A stretch of 64,000 nt of DNA, taken from Longimicrobium sp. GTDB taxonomy: Bacteria; Gemmatimonadota; Gemmatimonadetes; Longimicrobiales; Longimicrobiaceae. Location: positions 56,604-120,603 of the forward strand of contig DASVQP010000063.1 in assembly GCA_036389135.1 (NCBI GenBank), read 5' to 3'. The position numbers were made by a program, and so were the translations under genes. Below are positions 8,249 to 17,383 of this stretch, in pieces (the stretch's first letter is position 1; each line of letters opens with the position of its first letter). The notes under the pieces are model-generated. The model searched no databases. It worked only from the letters and a program-made list of their open reading frames with translations, and had not been told where the DNA came from.

Positions 8249-9895
8249 ATGATCTGCATCCTGCACGGGTACCTGCTGGAAGGCTCCGGAAGCAACCTGT
8301 GGACGCGCTCCGTCGTGGAGTCGCTCTGCCGCCAGGGGGAGACGGTCCACCTGATGGCGCAGGAGAACCATCCCGAGCGCTACCCCTTCATCTCCGAAGC
8401 GCGCCACTACCACCCCGACGGCAGCGTCGCAACCTTCTATCAGCGCGGCGCGGGCGAGCACCCCGGCTGCTGCATCCTGCACAAGCCGGTACTGGGCGAC
8501 ACGCTGCCGGTGTACGTGTGGGACAAGTACGAGGAGTTCACCAACGTCGTCCCCATGGTGGACCTGGACGACGCGGCGATCGATTCGTACATGGAGCGCA
8601 ACGTCCGCGCGCTCACCCGCATCGTGCGCGAGAACGGGATCACGGCCATGCACGCCAACCACGCCGTGCTCATGTCCGTGGTGGCGCAGCGCGTGGGAGC
8701 GTCGGAGGGGATTCCGTTCTCCATCATGCCGCACGGCAGCGCGCTGGAGTACGCCGTCAAACGCGACGAGCGCTTCCTGCGCCTGGCGACGGAGGCGTTC
8801 ACGGCGGCGGGTCGCATCTTCGTGATCGGCTCCGAGATGCGCGGGCGGGTGAGCACCGTCTTCACCAGCGTACCCGGGCTGGACGAGAAGATGGTGGACC
8901 TGCACCTGGGCGTGGACACCAGCCAGTTCGAGCCCGTCGCGCGCGCGGAGCGTCCCCGCAAGGCCGCCCAGCTCCGCGAGTCGCTCGCCGGCCTCGACCG
9001 CGGCCGCACCCCGGCGCAGCTCGACGCCATGCTCGCGGCCCTGCGCGGCGACCTGACCGGCGCGGCGCTGGATGAGGCGCTGGCGGCCGGGCGCGGCTAC
9101 GTCGCCAAGCTCCCCGACGCGGAGCTGGAGACGAAGCTGGCCGGCGTGGACTGGGAGCGCGAGCCCACGCTGCTCTACGTCGGCCGCCTGATTTCGGCCA
9201 AGGGAGTGCAGGAGGTGGTCGCGGCCCTTCCCCTCCTCCTGGAGCGCAATCCCGAGATGCGGCTGGTGGTGGTGGGCCACGGCCCCCTGCGCGAGCCGCT
9301 GGAGGCGATGCTCTGGGCGCTGGAGCACGGGGCGCGCGGCGTCTTCGCGGACATCGTGGCCCGCGGCCGAGAGATGGAGGGCGACCCCGAGGGCGAGGGC
9401 GGCTCCACCGAGCTCACCAAAGTCGCGCGCTTCATGGACAACCTGCGCGAGCGCGGCGAGCTGGATGCCTACTTCGACGCCGGCCAGCGCCACGTGCGCC
9501 GCGACCGCGTGATCTTTACCGGCTACCTGACCCACGCCGAGCTGCGCTACCTCTTCCCCTGCTGCGACGCCGCCGTCTTCCCGTCGGTGGTCAAGGAAGC
9601 GGGCCCGCTCGTCTTCCTGGAGGCACTCGCGAGCGGCGCCTTCCCGCTGGGCACCTACTTCGGCGGGATGAAGGCCAGCATCGACTCGGTGGCCACCGTG
9701 CTCCCCCCCGAGGCCGCCGAGGCGATGAAGCTGGACCCCTCCCCCGAGCGCACCGTGGCCGACATCGTCCGCCACGTCCCCATCGCGCTGGAGATGGGCG
9801 AGCGCCACAAGGAAGCGCTCTTTCGCGTGGCGCGGGATCGCTACGACTGGTCGAGCGTGTCGCGCACGCTGTCGGAGGAGCTGGGGGGGCTCTGA
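8249..9895 (+). CDS. GT4-family glycosyltransferase
   Basis: Retaining glycosyltransferase with GT-B fold, 548 residues, cytoplasmic. The N-terminal domain starts directly with ICILHGYLLEGSGSN, the loop that typically lies over the acceptor site. The C-terminal donor-binding half begins with PTLLYVGRLISAKGVQEVV (about 308) and has the family E-x7-E motif in KEAGPLVFLEAL near 450. The protein is longer than the usual 370-420 residues because of two insertions: a helical stretch near 235-300 and a charged one near 365-405. Acceptor and donor cannot be told from sequence. ATG at 8249 follows GCGAGAGAG. It is divergent from mscS and stands alone, with no other sugar genes nearby. Confidence 0.85.
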   Translation: MICILHGYLLEGSGSNLWTRSVVESLCRQGETVHLMAQENHPERYPFISEARHYHPDGSVATFYQRGAGEHPGCCILHKPVLGDTLPVYVWDKYEEFTNVVPMVDLDDAAIDSYMERNVRALTRIVRENGITAMHANHAVLMSVVAQRVGASEGIPFSIMPHGSALEYAVKRDERFLRLATEAFTAAGRIFVIGSEMRGRVSTVFTSVPGLDEKMVDLHLGVDTSQFEPVARAERPRKAAQLRESLAGLDRGRTPAQLDAMLAALRGDLTGAALDEALAAGRGYVAKLPDAELETKLAGVDWEREPTLLYVGRLISAKGVQEVVAALPLLLERNPEMRLVVVGHGPLREPLEAMLWALEHGARGVFADIVARGREMEGDPEGEGGSTELTKVARFMDNLRERGELDAYFDAGQRHVRRDRVIFTGYLTHAELRYLFPCCDAAVFPSVVKEAGPLVFLEALASGAFPLGTYFGGMKASIDSVATVLPPEAAEAMKLDPSPERTVADIVRHVPIALEMGERHKEALFRVARDRYDWSSVSRTLSEELGGL

Positions 9896-10261
9896 GGGCG
9901 GCCCCTTCCCCCGCTCGTCAACTCGCGGCCCCGCCCCCAATAACTGCCTGAGGGAGGGGCGTACGCATGGATCCCAGCGGGGCGCACACATCCCGTAGGG
10001 GCGCGATTCATCGCGCCCGTGCCTGCATGCGCTCCGCTTCCTGCCTCCCGCACCCAACGGCATAGGGGCGGAGCTGCGTGTCCTACGTGGGGCGGCTCCC
10101 ACGGCGGCGGTGCAATGAGTTCAGGCGGGGCAAGGGCGGCAGGCCCGCAGGGACTCACGACGCACCGCGCCGCCCGCACAGATGCACGCCACCGCCCCTC
10201 CCCCAGGTAGTTTTGGGGGAGGGGCCGCGAGGTGACGAGCGGGGGAGGGGGCCCGCGCCCC
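9896..10261. repeat. Repeat-filled gap between convergent genes
   Basis: No credible gene. It holds a CCCCCGCTCGTC module with a degenerate hairpin (9902-9959), a GGGGCGCGATTCATCGCGCCC palindrome (9998-10018), and an inverted copy of the first module (10193-10252) with the hairpin CCCCTCCCCCA / TGGGGGAGGGG. Any of these could stop transcription from either side. Confidence 0.7.
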
Positions 10262-12415
10262 CTACGCCAGCGGCACGCGCACCGTGAAGGTGCTGCCGCG
10301 GCCCACCTCGCTTTCCAGCTCCACGTCGCCGCCCAGGAGGCGGGCGAGGCGGCGGGTGACGCTCAGGCCCAGGCCCGTGCCCCCGGCCGTCCGTGTGGGG
10401 CCGGCGTGCACCTGCCAGAAGGGGTCGAACACCTTTTCCAGGTGCTCCGCCGCGATCCCGGGGCCGGTGTCCGAAACGCGGAAGACGGCCTCGCCGCCCA
10501 CCTCCAGCAGGGTGAGCTGCACCGTGCCGGCGTCGGTGAACTTGACGGCGTTGCCCAGCAGGTTGAGCAGGATCTGGAGCAGCTTGCGGCGGTCGCTCAC
10601 CAGGGTGCCTGGCTCGGCGGGGGCATGGCACTCGAAGGCGATCCCCTTGGCCAGCGCCAGCGGCTCGGTGAGCGCCTGCGCCTCGTGCAACAGCGTCTTG
10701 AGGTCGATGGGACCGGGGTCCACCCGCTCCTCCCCCGCCTCCAGCCGCGAGAAGGTGAGGATCTCCTCGATCAGTTCCAGCAGGTGGCGTCCGCTGAGCG
10801 CGATGCGCCGCACCTGCTCCTGCGCCGCGACGGGGATCGGCTCCGGGATCCCGGCCAGGAGGAGCTCCGCGTAGCCGATGGTGGCGTTGAGCGGAGTGCG
10901 CAGCTCGTGGCTCATCGTCGCCAGGAACTCGCTCTTGACGCGGTTGGCGCGCTCGGCCTCCGCGCGGGCGCGGTGCTCCGCCTCGTACAGGCGGGCGTTG
11001 TCCATCGCCACGGCGGCCCATCCCGAGATCCCCACGGCCAGGTGCTCGCTGCGCTCGGAGAAGCGCCCCGGCTCCGAATGGCCGAAGAAGAGGCCGCCCA
11101 CCACCTCCCCCGTGCGGCTGATCACCGGCACGGCCAGGTAGCTGCGCACCGGAAGGTGCCCCTCCGGCATCCCGCGGTAGGGGGCGTTCTTGCCGTAGCG
11201 CGGGTCCAGGGTGATGTCGTCGCTGCGCACCACCCCGTCGCCGTGAAAGGTGGGGCCGAACACCTCGGTGGCGCGCGGCATGGGGAAGCGCGAGAACTCC
11301 TCGCGCGGCACGCCGGAGATGGTGTAGAGGGTGTACGACTCGCCGCGCTCGCTCACCACGTTGTAGAAGAAGGCGCCGAACTGCGCCCCCGTCAGCTCCG
11401 TGGCCGCGTCGGTCACCACCTGTACGATGCGCTCCAGCCCCAGCTCGCTGGCGAGCGCCTGGCCCACGCGGTGCAGCGTCTCCACCGTGGTGGCCTGCTC
11501 CCGCCGCTCCCGGTCCGCGCGGTGCAGGTCTGTGACGTCCATCCCAATGAACCCCACCCCGCTCACCTCCCCGTCCGCGCCGCGCACGGGAAAGTAGTTG
11601 AGGAGCACGGCCCGCTCCTCGCCGGTCGCGAGGCTGGGGACCACCGCCTCCAGGTTGTGGATCGGCTCCCCCGTCTCGAGCACCCGGCGGAAGTTGCCCT
11701 CCACGCGCTCGGCGTACGCGGGCACCAGCTCGTGCAGGGTCTTCCCCAGCACCTGCTCGCGCTCCAGGCCGTAAAAGGCAGCGTGGGCGGCGTTGATGCT
11801 GCGGTAGCGGAGATCGCGATCCACCAGCCCGGCGGGGAGGGGCGCGGCGTCGTGGAAGGCGTCCAGCGCGGCGTGCGCCTCCTGGGCCAGGCGCTGCACG
11901 CGCTCCACCGCTTCGGCGCGCTCCAGCAGCTCGCGGTTGGCGCGCGCCATCTCCTCGTTGGCCGCCGCCAGGTCGCGGAGCAGCCGCTCGCGCTCCACGC
12001 GCTCGCGCCGCTCCTCGCCGATGTCGCGGGCCTCGATGATCGTCCCCACCGTGCGCCCGCCCTGGCGGATGGGCGAGGCCGTGAAGGCGACCGGGTAGAA
12101 GTGGCCGTCCTTGTGGACGAAGACCTCCTCCCCCTGCTCCCGCATGTCCTGCGGAAAGGCCTGGTCGATGGGGCACTCCTCCAGCGGGTAGTGCGACCCG
12201 TCCGGCCGGGTGTGGTGGATGTAGTAGTGAAGCTCCTTCCCCTGCAGCTCCTCCAGGCGGAAGCCGGTGAGCCTTTCCGCGGCGGGGTTCATGTACGAGC
12301 AGCGCTGGTGCTCGTCCATGATGAAGAGCGCCAGAGTGGCATTCTCCGCCACCGCGTCCAGCTGCCTGCGGTAGAACTCCGCGCTGCCGGAGGGGGCGGG
12401 ATCGGGTTCGGTCAC
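10262..12415 (-). CDS. PAS-PAS-GAF sensor histidine kinase
   Basis: Soluble hybrid sensor kinase of 717 residues with no membrane helix. Order: PAS (about 15-130, with NPAAERLTGF), a coiled-coil stretch (130-180), second PAS (185-300), GAF (320-480), HisKA (495-560) with phospho-acceptor His503 in TMSHELRTPLN, and HATPase (605-717) with N-box NAVKF, G1 DTGPGI and G2 GGTGLGLS. It lacks a receiver domain. The start is a GTG at 12415 with no clear ribosome binding site. The ligand or signal is unknown; the PAS and GAF folds often bind small molecules or haem. No response regulator is adjacent, the nearest being at 18103-18561. It is followed 65 bases upstream by a CBS-domain transporter on the same strand. 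Confidence 0.92.
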   Translation of the reverse strand: MTEPDPAPSGSAEFYRRQLDAVAENATLALFIMDEHQRCSYMNPAAERLTGFRLEELQGKELHYYIHHTRPDGSHYPLEECPIDQAFPQDMREQGEEVFVHKDGHFYPVAFTASPIRQGGRTVGTIIEARDIGEERRERVERERLLRDLAAANEEMARANRELLERAEAVERVQRLAQEAHAALDAFHDAAPLPAGLVDRDLRYRSINAAHAAFYGLEREQVLGKTLHELVPAYAERVEGNFRRVLETGEPIHNLEAVVPSLATGEERAVLLNYFPVRGADGEVSGVGFIGMDVTDLHRADRERREQATTVETLHRVGQALASELGLERIVQVVTDAATELTGAQFGAFFYNVVSERGESYTLYTISGVPREEFSRFPMPRATEVFGPTFHGDGVVRSDDITLDPRYGKNAPYRGMPEGHLPVRSYLAVPVISRTGEVVGGLFFGHSEPGRFSERSEHLAVGISGWAAVAMDNARLYEAEHRARAEAERANRVKSEFLATMSHELRTPLNATIGYAELLLAGIPEPIPVAAQEQVRRIALSGRHLLELIEEILTFSRLEAGEERVDPGPIDLKTLLHEAQALTEPLALAKGIAFECHAPAEPGTLVSDRRKLLQILLNLLGNAVKFTDAGTVQLTLLEVGGEAVFRVSDTGPGIAAEHLEKVFDPFWQVHAGPTRTAGGTGLGLSVTRRLARLLGGDVELESEVGRGSTFTVRVPLA

Positions 12416-12480
12416 GAGTAGCGGCTCGGGAACGGGAGTGCGTTTCCTGGGACGGAGACAAGGCTGTGCATGATCCGTTC

Positions 12481-13767
12481 TTACGGCGCGCCGGCGGCCG
12501 GGGCGACCAGCACCTTGTCGACGCGCGGCCCGTCCATGTCGACCACTTCCAGGCGCAGCCCCTCGCTCTCCACGTGCTCCCCCACGAGCGGAATGCGGCC
12601 CAGGTGCGTGACGATAAGCCCGCCCACGGTGCGGTAGCCGACGCGCTCCTCATCGCGCCGCTCGTGCAGCCCCATCGCCTCGCGGAAGTCGTCCACCGAC
12701 ATCCCCGCGTCCACCAGCCAGCTGCCGTCGTCGCGCCGCACCACGTGCGGGTCGGTGGGGGCGGTCTCCCACGCCACGTCCTCCATCAGGTCGTCGCGGG
12801 TGAGCACCCCCTGCACGCCCCCGTACTCGTCCACCACCACGGCCACGCCGGCCGGGCTCTCGCGAAAGAGCTCCAGCATGTGCAGGGCGCGCGTGTTCTC
12901 AGGCACGAAGAGCGGCTGCTGGAGCGCCGCCTGGATGTCCATCGGCTCGCCGCGGACGGCCTGCTCCCACAGGTCGCGCACGCGCACGGCGCCCGCCACG
13001 CGGTCCAGCCCGCCGCGGCACACCAGGTAGATGTCGCTCGGCTGTGCGATCATCCTGGCGCGCACCGCGGTCTCGTCGTCCGCTTCGTCCACCCAGGCGA
13101 CGCGGTGGCGCGGGGTGTGGAGGTCCGCCACGCGCCGGTCGCCCAGCCAGAAGACGCGCTCCACCAGGTCCTGCTCCGCCTCGTGGATCACCCCCGACTC
13201 GGTGGCCTCCTCCAGCAGCGCCGCGACGTCCGCGTCGGTGACGGCGGCGTCGGTGTTCTTGGTGACGCGCAGCACGCGAAGGACGACGCGCGTGGAGAAG
13301 GTGAGGACCCACACCAGCGGCGCCGCCACGCGCGACAGCAGGTGCATGGGCGCGGCCACCATCGCCGCGATGCGCTCCGGGTGCCCCAGCCCGATCTCCT
13401 TGGGCACCAGCTCGCCAATGATGAGCGACAGGTAGGTGATGGCGAGCACCACCAGGCCCAGCGCGAGGCCATTCGCGTACTCCGCGACCGCGGGCACCCC
13501 CGCGAAGTAGCGCGCGAGCGGCTCGGACAGGCGCGCGCCGCCGAAGGCGCCGGCCAGCACGCCCACCAGCGTGATCCCCACCTGCACCGTGGCCAGGAAG
13601 CGCGACGGCTCCTCCGCCAGGGCCAGGGCGCGGCGGGCCCCCGGGTCGCCGGCCTCGGCGCGCTGCTGCAGGCGCGTCTTGCGGGCGGAGACCACGGCGA
13701 TCTCGCTCATGGCGAAGACGCCGTTGAGTACGAGCAGGGCGAGGACGATCAGGACTTCGGAGGCCAT
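12481..13767 (-). CDS. CNNM/CorC-type transporter with CBS pair (hemolysin-family protein)
   Basis: Membrane protein of 428 residues in the CNNM (DUF21) family, members of which export or sense magnesium or cobalt. The N-terminal DUF21 domain has helices near 1-20, 55-80, 95-120 and 130-155, with ELVPKEIG. The cytoplasmic part holds a CBS pair (about 205-325, with GVAVVVDEYGGVQGVLT) and a C-terminal CorC/HlyC domain (340-428, VGGLIVTHLGRIPLVGE). The name hemolysin is historical. ATG 13767, TAA at 12481. It is flanked by genes of unrelated function on the same strand. Confidence 0.9.
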   Translation of the reverse strand: MASEVLIVLALLVLNGVFAMSEIAVVSARKTRLQQRAEAGDPGARRALALAEEPSRFLATVQVGITLVGVLAGAFGGARLSEPLARYFAGVPAVAEYANGLALGLVVLAITYLSLIIGELVPKEIGLGHPERIAAMVAAPMHLLSRVAAPLVWVLTFSTRVVLRVLRVTKNTDAAVTDADVAALLEEATESGVIHEAEQDLVERVFWLGDRRVADLHTPRHRVAWVDEADDETAVRARMIAQPSDIYLVCRGGLDRVAGAVRVRDLWEQAVRGEPMDIQAALQQPLFVPENTRALHMLELFRESPAGVAVVVDEYGGVQGVLTRDDLMEDVAWETAPTDPHVVRRDDGSWLVDAGMSVDDFREAMGLHERRDEERVGYRTVGGLIVTHLGRIPLVGEHVESEGLRLEVVDMDGPRVDKVLVAPAAGAP

Positions 13768-13896
13768 GGCCTTGGTGTGCTTCCAGGACGGCGAACCGCG
13801 GTCTTACGCACGGGCGCGGAGACGCAGGAGAGAGCCACGGGTGTGTCGTGGTTCCCCGAATCTGCGCCCGGCCGGGTGGATGTCAACCGACGCCGG

Positions 13897-14901
13897 TCAG
13901 CGCGGGCGGATGTGCTGGCCGCGCGTGGGCTCGCCGCGGTCCACCGGCTGCGCGTAGGCGAAGTAGCTCGTGAAGGGCGCCGGGAGCCCCTCGCCGGCGC
14001 CGAAGACGCCCGTGTTCTGCAGGTGGTAGTGCAGGTGCGCTTCGGTGGAGTTGCCGCTGTTGCCGCACCGCCCGATCACCTCGCCCGCGCGCACCTCGCG
14101 CCCCGGCTGCACCGCGACGCTCCCGCGCTGGAGGTGCGCCAGGAAGGAGAACTCGCCGTTGCCGTGGTCCAGCACCACGTGGTTCCCCAGCGGCTCGCGC
14201 GCGTTCATCACGCCCGGGCGGTTGTCCTCGATCCCATCCGCCGCCGCCCTCACCACGCCGGCCGCGGGGGCCACGATCGGCTGGCCGAAGCAGTGGTAGC
14301 TCTCGTTGAGCGCCGCATCGCCCGCAAAGGTGCTCCCATCCCGCACCACCAGGAAGTCGTAGGCGAAGCGCTGGTCGGCCGCGGCGGCGTGGTAGTTCAG
14401 AAAGGTGCTGCGCCCGCCCCACACCACGAACCAGTCGCCGGTGAACGGCAGGCGCAGCTCGGTGCGCGTGGTGTAGTTGAGGAAGCGCGTGGGCGCCTCG
14501 GGCACACCCGGCTTCACCTCGAACCCCTCGATGACGCCGGCGACGCTCATCGTCCACTCGATCCACACCGGGCCGCTGGTGCCGGTGAACGACGCGGCGC
14601 GGTGGTACAGGTCGCGGCCCAGCCAGGCGATCGTCTGCTCGTCCAGCACCTGGCGCTCGGTGCCCAGGTCACGCCGCACCTGGGCGGCGAACTCCCGCAC
14701 CCCCGCCGGGGTCCCGAAGAGCTGGCGCATCCCGGGCGAGAACTGCTCCCAGAGCCGGTCCGCGTCGCCATCGTAGAAGAGCCTGGTGTATTGCCGCCCG
14801 CGATCCAGCGCGCTTCCGGGGATCACGTTGGGGGTGGTGACCGTCTGGCAGCAGCAGCCGGCCGAAAACAGGCCCAGGAGGGCGGCGACGATGTGTTTCA
14901 T
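13897..14901 (-). CDS. M23-family (LytM-like) peptidase lipoprotein
   Basis: Predicted lipoprotein of 334 residues: MKHIVAALLGLFSAGC with lipobox SAGC. An N-terminal alpha/beta domain (about 30-130) resembles the DUF3887 module, in which a protein counts its own active enzyme; the C-terminal half (about 190-320) is an M23 beta-fold. Visible M23 elements: NYHAAAADQRFAYDF, which may supply the first His and Asp zinc ligands, GNHVVLDHGNGEFSFLAHL, and the HLHYHL triad near 290. M23 enzymes cut peptidoglycan cross-bridges. The first zinc-binding motif differs from the usual HxGxD, so activity is uncertain. A repeat-derived segment (GGCGCGGAGACGCAGGAGAG at 13813) lies downstream. Confidence 0.75.
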   Translation of the reverse strand: MKHIVAALLGLFSAGCCCQTVTTPNVIPGSALDRGRQYTRLFYDGDADRLWEQFSPGMRQLFGTPAGVREFAAQVRRDLGTERQVLDEQTIAWLGRDLYHRAASFTGTSGPVWIEWTMSVAGVIEGFEVKPGVPEAPTRFLNYTTRTELRLPFTGDWFVVWGGRSTFLNYHAAAADQRFAYDFLVVRDGSTFAGDAALNESYHCFGQPIVAPAAGVVRAAADGIEDNRPGVMNAREPLGNHVVLDHGNGEFSFLAHLQRGSVAVQPGREVRAGEVIGRCGNSGNSTEAHLHYHLQNTGVFGAGEGLPAPFTSYFAYAQPVDRGEPTRGQHIRPR

Positions 14902-14916
14902 GGAGCTTCTGCGGTC

Positions 14917-15912
14917 TCAGCGCGGAAGGTTGCAGACGATGCGGGCCAGGGTTGCCGGATCCTTTTTCTTGACGCCCTCGCTGGTCAGGTGCACCACCCC
15001 GCCCTCCCCGAACGCCACCGCCTCGCCCTGCTCCTCCTTGAGCGGCGCGAGGTCGAAGCGCAGCGGCTCGGCGGCCGCACCCGATGCAAGGTTGCCCGCG
15101 CGATAGAACGACACGGAGCGCAGGGTCCGCAGCGCCACCCACCCCTCCGCCGACGCCGCTGCGCCGGTCACGCGGTCGGAGCGCTTGCTCTGCGCCGGAG
15201 CCAGCTCGCGCACCCGCTCCAGCCGGCTCACCGCGCCCGCCGTCATCTCGCGCGGGAAGCGGTAGACGGCGACGGGCCCCGTCTCCCCCTTGCTGACCAC
15301 GAAGACGCCGCCGTCGCCCGTCACGAAGAGCGCCTCGGCATCCTGCGGGCCGTCGGGGTAGGTGGCGTGGAAGGCCTCGGCGGGGCGCGTGGCGGCGTCC
15401 CCCGGCGCGGGCATGGGGACGCGGTAGACGGTGATGCGGGGGCGCGCCGCCTGGTTGTCGCCGATGTCGGCCACGTACAGGCAGCGGCCGCCCGGGCAGG
15501 GGCCTTCCGCCACGTCTTCCCAGTCCTCCACCGTGGCCCCGGTCACGCGCACGGCCCCGCGCGGCGCCCCGTCCATCCCGACCGCGACGAGCACGGGATC
15601 GCCCGAGTCGTTGTGGGTCCACAGCACCCCGCCCCCCGCCGCCACGCCGCTGGACTCGTGCACCGTCATTGGGAGCGCGATCCCCGCCGTATCCACGCGG
15701 CAGAGCCCCCCCGCCCCCGAATCGCGCTGCGCCACCGCGATGGCTGGCGGGCGCGCGGCATTGGCGGGCGCGGAGTCCGCCTTGCTCGCGGGCTCCTGCG
15801 TCCTGCGGCCGGATGCCTCGTGCCCCGTGATCCACGACCCGCCCATGCCCACGACCACCATGAACACGCAGAGCGCCACGAGCGCGCGGAAGAGCGGAAA
15901 ATCGCTGGGCAT
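14917..15912 (-). CDS. secreted beta-propeller-like protein of unknown function
   Basis: 331-residue protein with one N-terminal membrane helix (about 8-30), likely a signal anchor. The motifs HNDSGDPVLVAV, DWEDVAEGPC, LYVADIGDNQAARP and DAEALFVTGD recur in a family of uncharacterised secreted proteins resembling esterase-like/phytase-like propellers. The spaced acidic motifs could bind calcium. ATG 15912 is chosen over GTG 15921 because GTGAGG sits four to eight bases upstream. It is 15 bases upstream of the M23 gene start, so the two are probably co-transcribed. Function not known. Confidence 0.6.
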   Translation of the reverse strand: MPSDFPLFRALVALCVFMVVVGMGGSWITGHEASGRRTQEPASKADSAPANAARPPAIAVAQRDSGAGGLCRVDTAGIALPMTVHESSGVAAGGGVLWTHNDSGDPVLVAVGMDGAPRGAVRVTGATVEDWEDVAEGPCPGGRCLYVADIGDNQAARPRITVYRVPMPAPGDAATRPAEAFHATYPDGPQDAEALFVTGDGGVFVVSKGETGPVAVYRFPREMTAGAVSRLERVRELAPAQSKRSDRVTGAAASAEGWVALRTLRSVSFYRAGNLASGAAAEPLRFDLAPLKEEQGEAVAFGEGGVVHLTSEGVKKKDPATLARIVCNLPR

Positions 15913-16164
15913 AGACCTCACACCAATGGGTGAATCGTGCTAGCGCCTGGGCGGGCCGGGGGTTGGCCGGGCGAGTGAACTCGCTGCAACAACAGCACAA
16001 AGTCCGCCTGCGCGGACTCCGGGTCCAATCTCGCGTTTCTCGAGCCCACTTCAGTGGGCTTCCCGTAGTTCCAGCCGGGGGGTTCATCCCCCGGCGATGC
16101 GGCGCCGGCGCCCGAGACCCCCCGCCGCATCGCCCGTGCCGCACCCATCATCACGCACCCATCA
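15913..16164. repeat. Intergenic gap with two-hairpin repeat
   Basis: At 16041-16094 a 54-bp element forms two hairpins: GCCCAC-TTCA-GTGGGC, then after CTTCCCGTAGTTCCAG, CCGGGGGGTTCATCCCCCGG. A second copy at 18031-18084 keeps both stems although the bases differ. Apart from this and two short CATCATCACGCACC-type direct repeats near 16145, nothing was recognised. Confidence 0.75.
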
Positions 16165-17382
16165 TCACCCGCCGGCGCCGGGCTCGTTGAACCCGGCAAG
16201 GTCCGGGCGGAAACCGCGCTCCTCCAGCGTGCGCGGCTCGCGGCGGGGGTAGACGCGGCGCGCGATTTCCGGCGCCAGGCGCAGCCCCACGGTGCCGACG
16301 AGCGACAGGGCGAGCACCAGGAGCGCGATCGTCGCGCCGACCTCGGCGAGGCCCACCGTCACGGCGATGCCGGCGAGGAGGATGGAGAACTCGCCGCGCG
16401 GCACCAGGGTGAGCCCCAGCGCCAGGGCGTTGCGCTTCGGCAGGCCATCGTGCCGCCCGATCCACATCCCCACGCCCACCTTGAGCGCCACTCCCAGCAC
16501 CGCCAGCACCAGCGCCGGGACCCACACCCCGCCGAAAGTGGCCGGGTCCAGCGAGAGGCCGAAGCCCAGAAAGAACACCGCCGCGAACAGCCCCTGCGGC
16601 GGCCCGAACAGGCGCTCGGCGCGCTCCTTGTGCTCCGTCTCGGCCAGCAGCAGCCCCGCGAGGAAGGCGCCGATCGCCTCCGACAGCCCCGCGGCCAGCG
16701 CGCCCCACGACAGCAGGAGCACGATGCCGCCCGTCAGCAGGAGGAAGAGCTCGTCGTCCTCCAGGTCGAAGAGGCGGTCCAGCAGCGGACGCGCATACAG
16801 CGCCAGCAACACCACCGCCCCAAAGAAGGCGGCCGCCTTGCCCATCCCCCACAACGCGGCGGCGGCGCTCGGCTCGTCCGCGAGTACGGCGCCGGAGAGG
16901 ACGGCCAGGAATAGGGCCATGAACAGGTCTTCGAACACCAGCACGCCCAGCGCCACCTCCGTCTCGGGGTTGGCGGAGCGGCGCAGCTCGATGGTGCTCT
17001 TGGCGATGATGGCGCTGGACGAAACGTAGAACGCGCCTCCCAGCAGCAGCGCCCCCGCCCATCCGCCCCCCACCCAGAGCCCGATCACGAACCCCGCGGG
17101 AAAGCACACGAGGAGGTCCAGCCCGCCGTTCCGCATGATGCGCCGGCGGTCCCTCAGCAGCGCCCCCACCGAGAACTCCAGCCCCATGAAGAAGAGGAGG
17201 AGGACGACGCCCACCGTAGCGAGCACGTCCACCAGGCTCGTGTCCAGCTCGAAAGGCCGCACCGCCATCCCCAGGAGGATGAAGGCGGGGATGACGGACT
17301 GCCCGAGCCGGTTGAAGAGGAGTCCGGCCACCGCGAGCGCCGCCAGCAGCGCCCCGGCGCCCAGCAGGAAGTCGTGGTGCAT
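16165..17382 (-). CDS. khtU: KhtU-like cation:proton antiporter (CPA2 family)
   Basis: Inner-membrane antiporter of 405 residues, about twelve helices, starting with FLLGAGALLAALAVAGLLFNRLG. Family landmarks: GVVLLLFFMGLEFSVGAL, SSSAIIAKST, VLVFEDLFMALFLAVL, SEAIGAFLAGLLLAET and LVPRGEFSILLAGI. KhtU-type members exchange potassium for protons and are gated by a separate KhtT subunit. That subunit is encoded just upstream, with only one base between its TAA and this ATG, a strong sign of coupling. The C-terminus is short and lacks its own RCK domain, consistent with the separate regulator. Confidence 0.86.
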   Translation of the reverse strand: MHHDFLLGAGALLAALAVAGLLFNRLGQSVIPAFILLGMAVRPFELDTSLVDVLATVGVVLLLFFMGLEFSVGALLRDRRRIMRNGGLDLLVCFPAGFVIGLWVGGGWAGALLLGGAFYVSSSAIIAKSTIELRRSANPETEVALGVLVFEDLFMALFLAVLSGAVLADEPSAAAALWGMGKAAAFFGAVVLLALYARPLLDRLFDLEDDELFLLLTGGIVLLLSWGALAAGLSEAIGAFLAGLLLAETEHKERAERLFGPPQGLFAAVFFLGFGLSLDPATFGGVWVPALVLAVLGVALKVGVGMWIGRHDGLPKRNALALGLTLVPRGEFSILLAGIAVTVGLAEVGATIALLVLALSLVGTVGLRLAPEIARRVYPRREPRTLEERGFRPDLAGFNEPGAGG

Positions 17383-17383
17383 C

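Noticed and set aside
13897..14901. Calling the M23 protein an active endopeptidase
   Set aside because: The HxH near 290 is clear but the first zinc motif is not the usual HxGxD, so I kept it as M23-like only.
12466..15933. 1155-residue open frame on the plus strand
   Set aside because: It lies opposite the hemolysin-family, M23 and propeller genes, whose motifs are clear, and its sequence is the low-complexity kind (His, Arg, Gly) produced by a shadow frame in GC-rich DNA.
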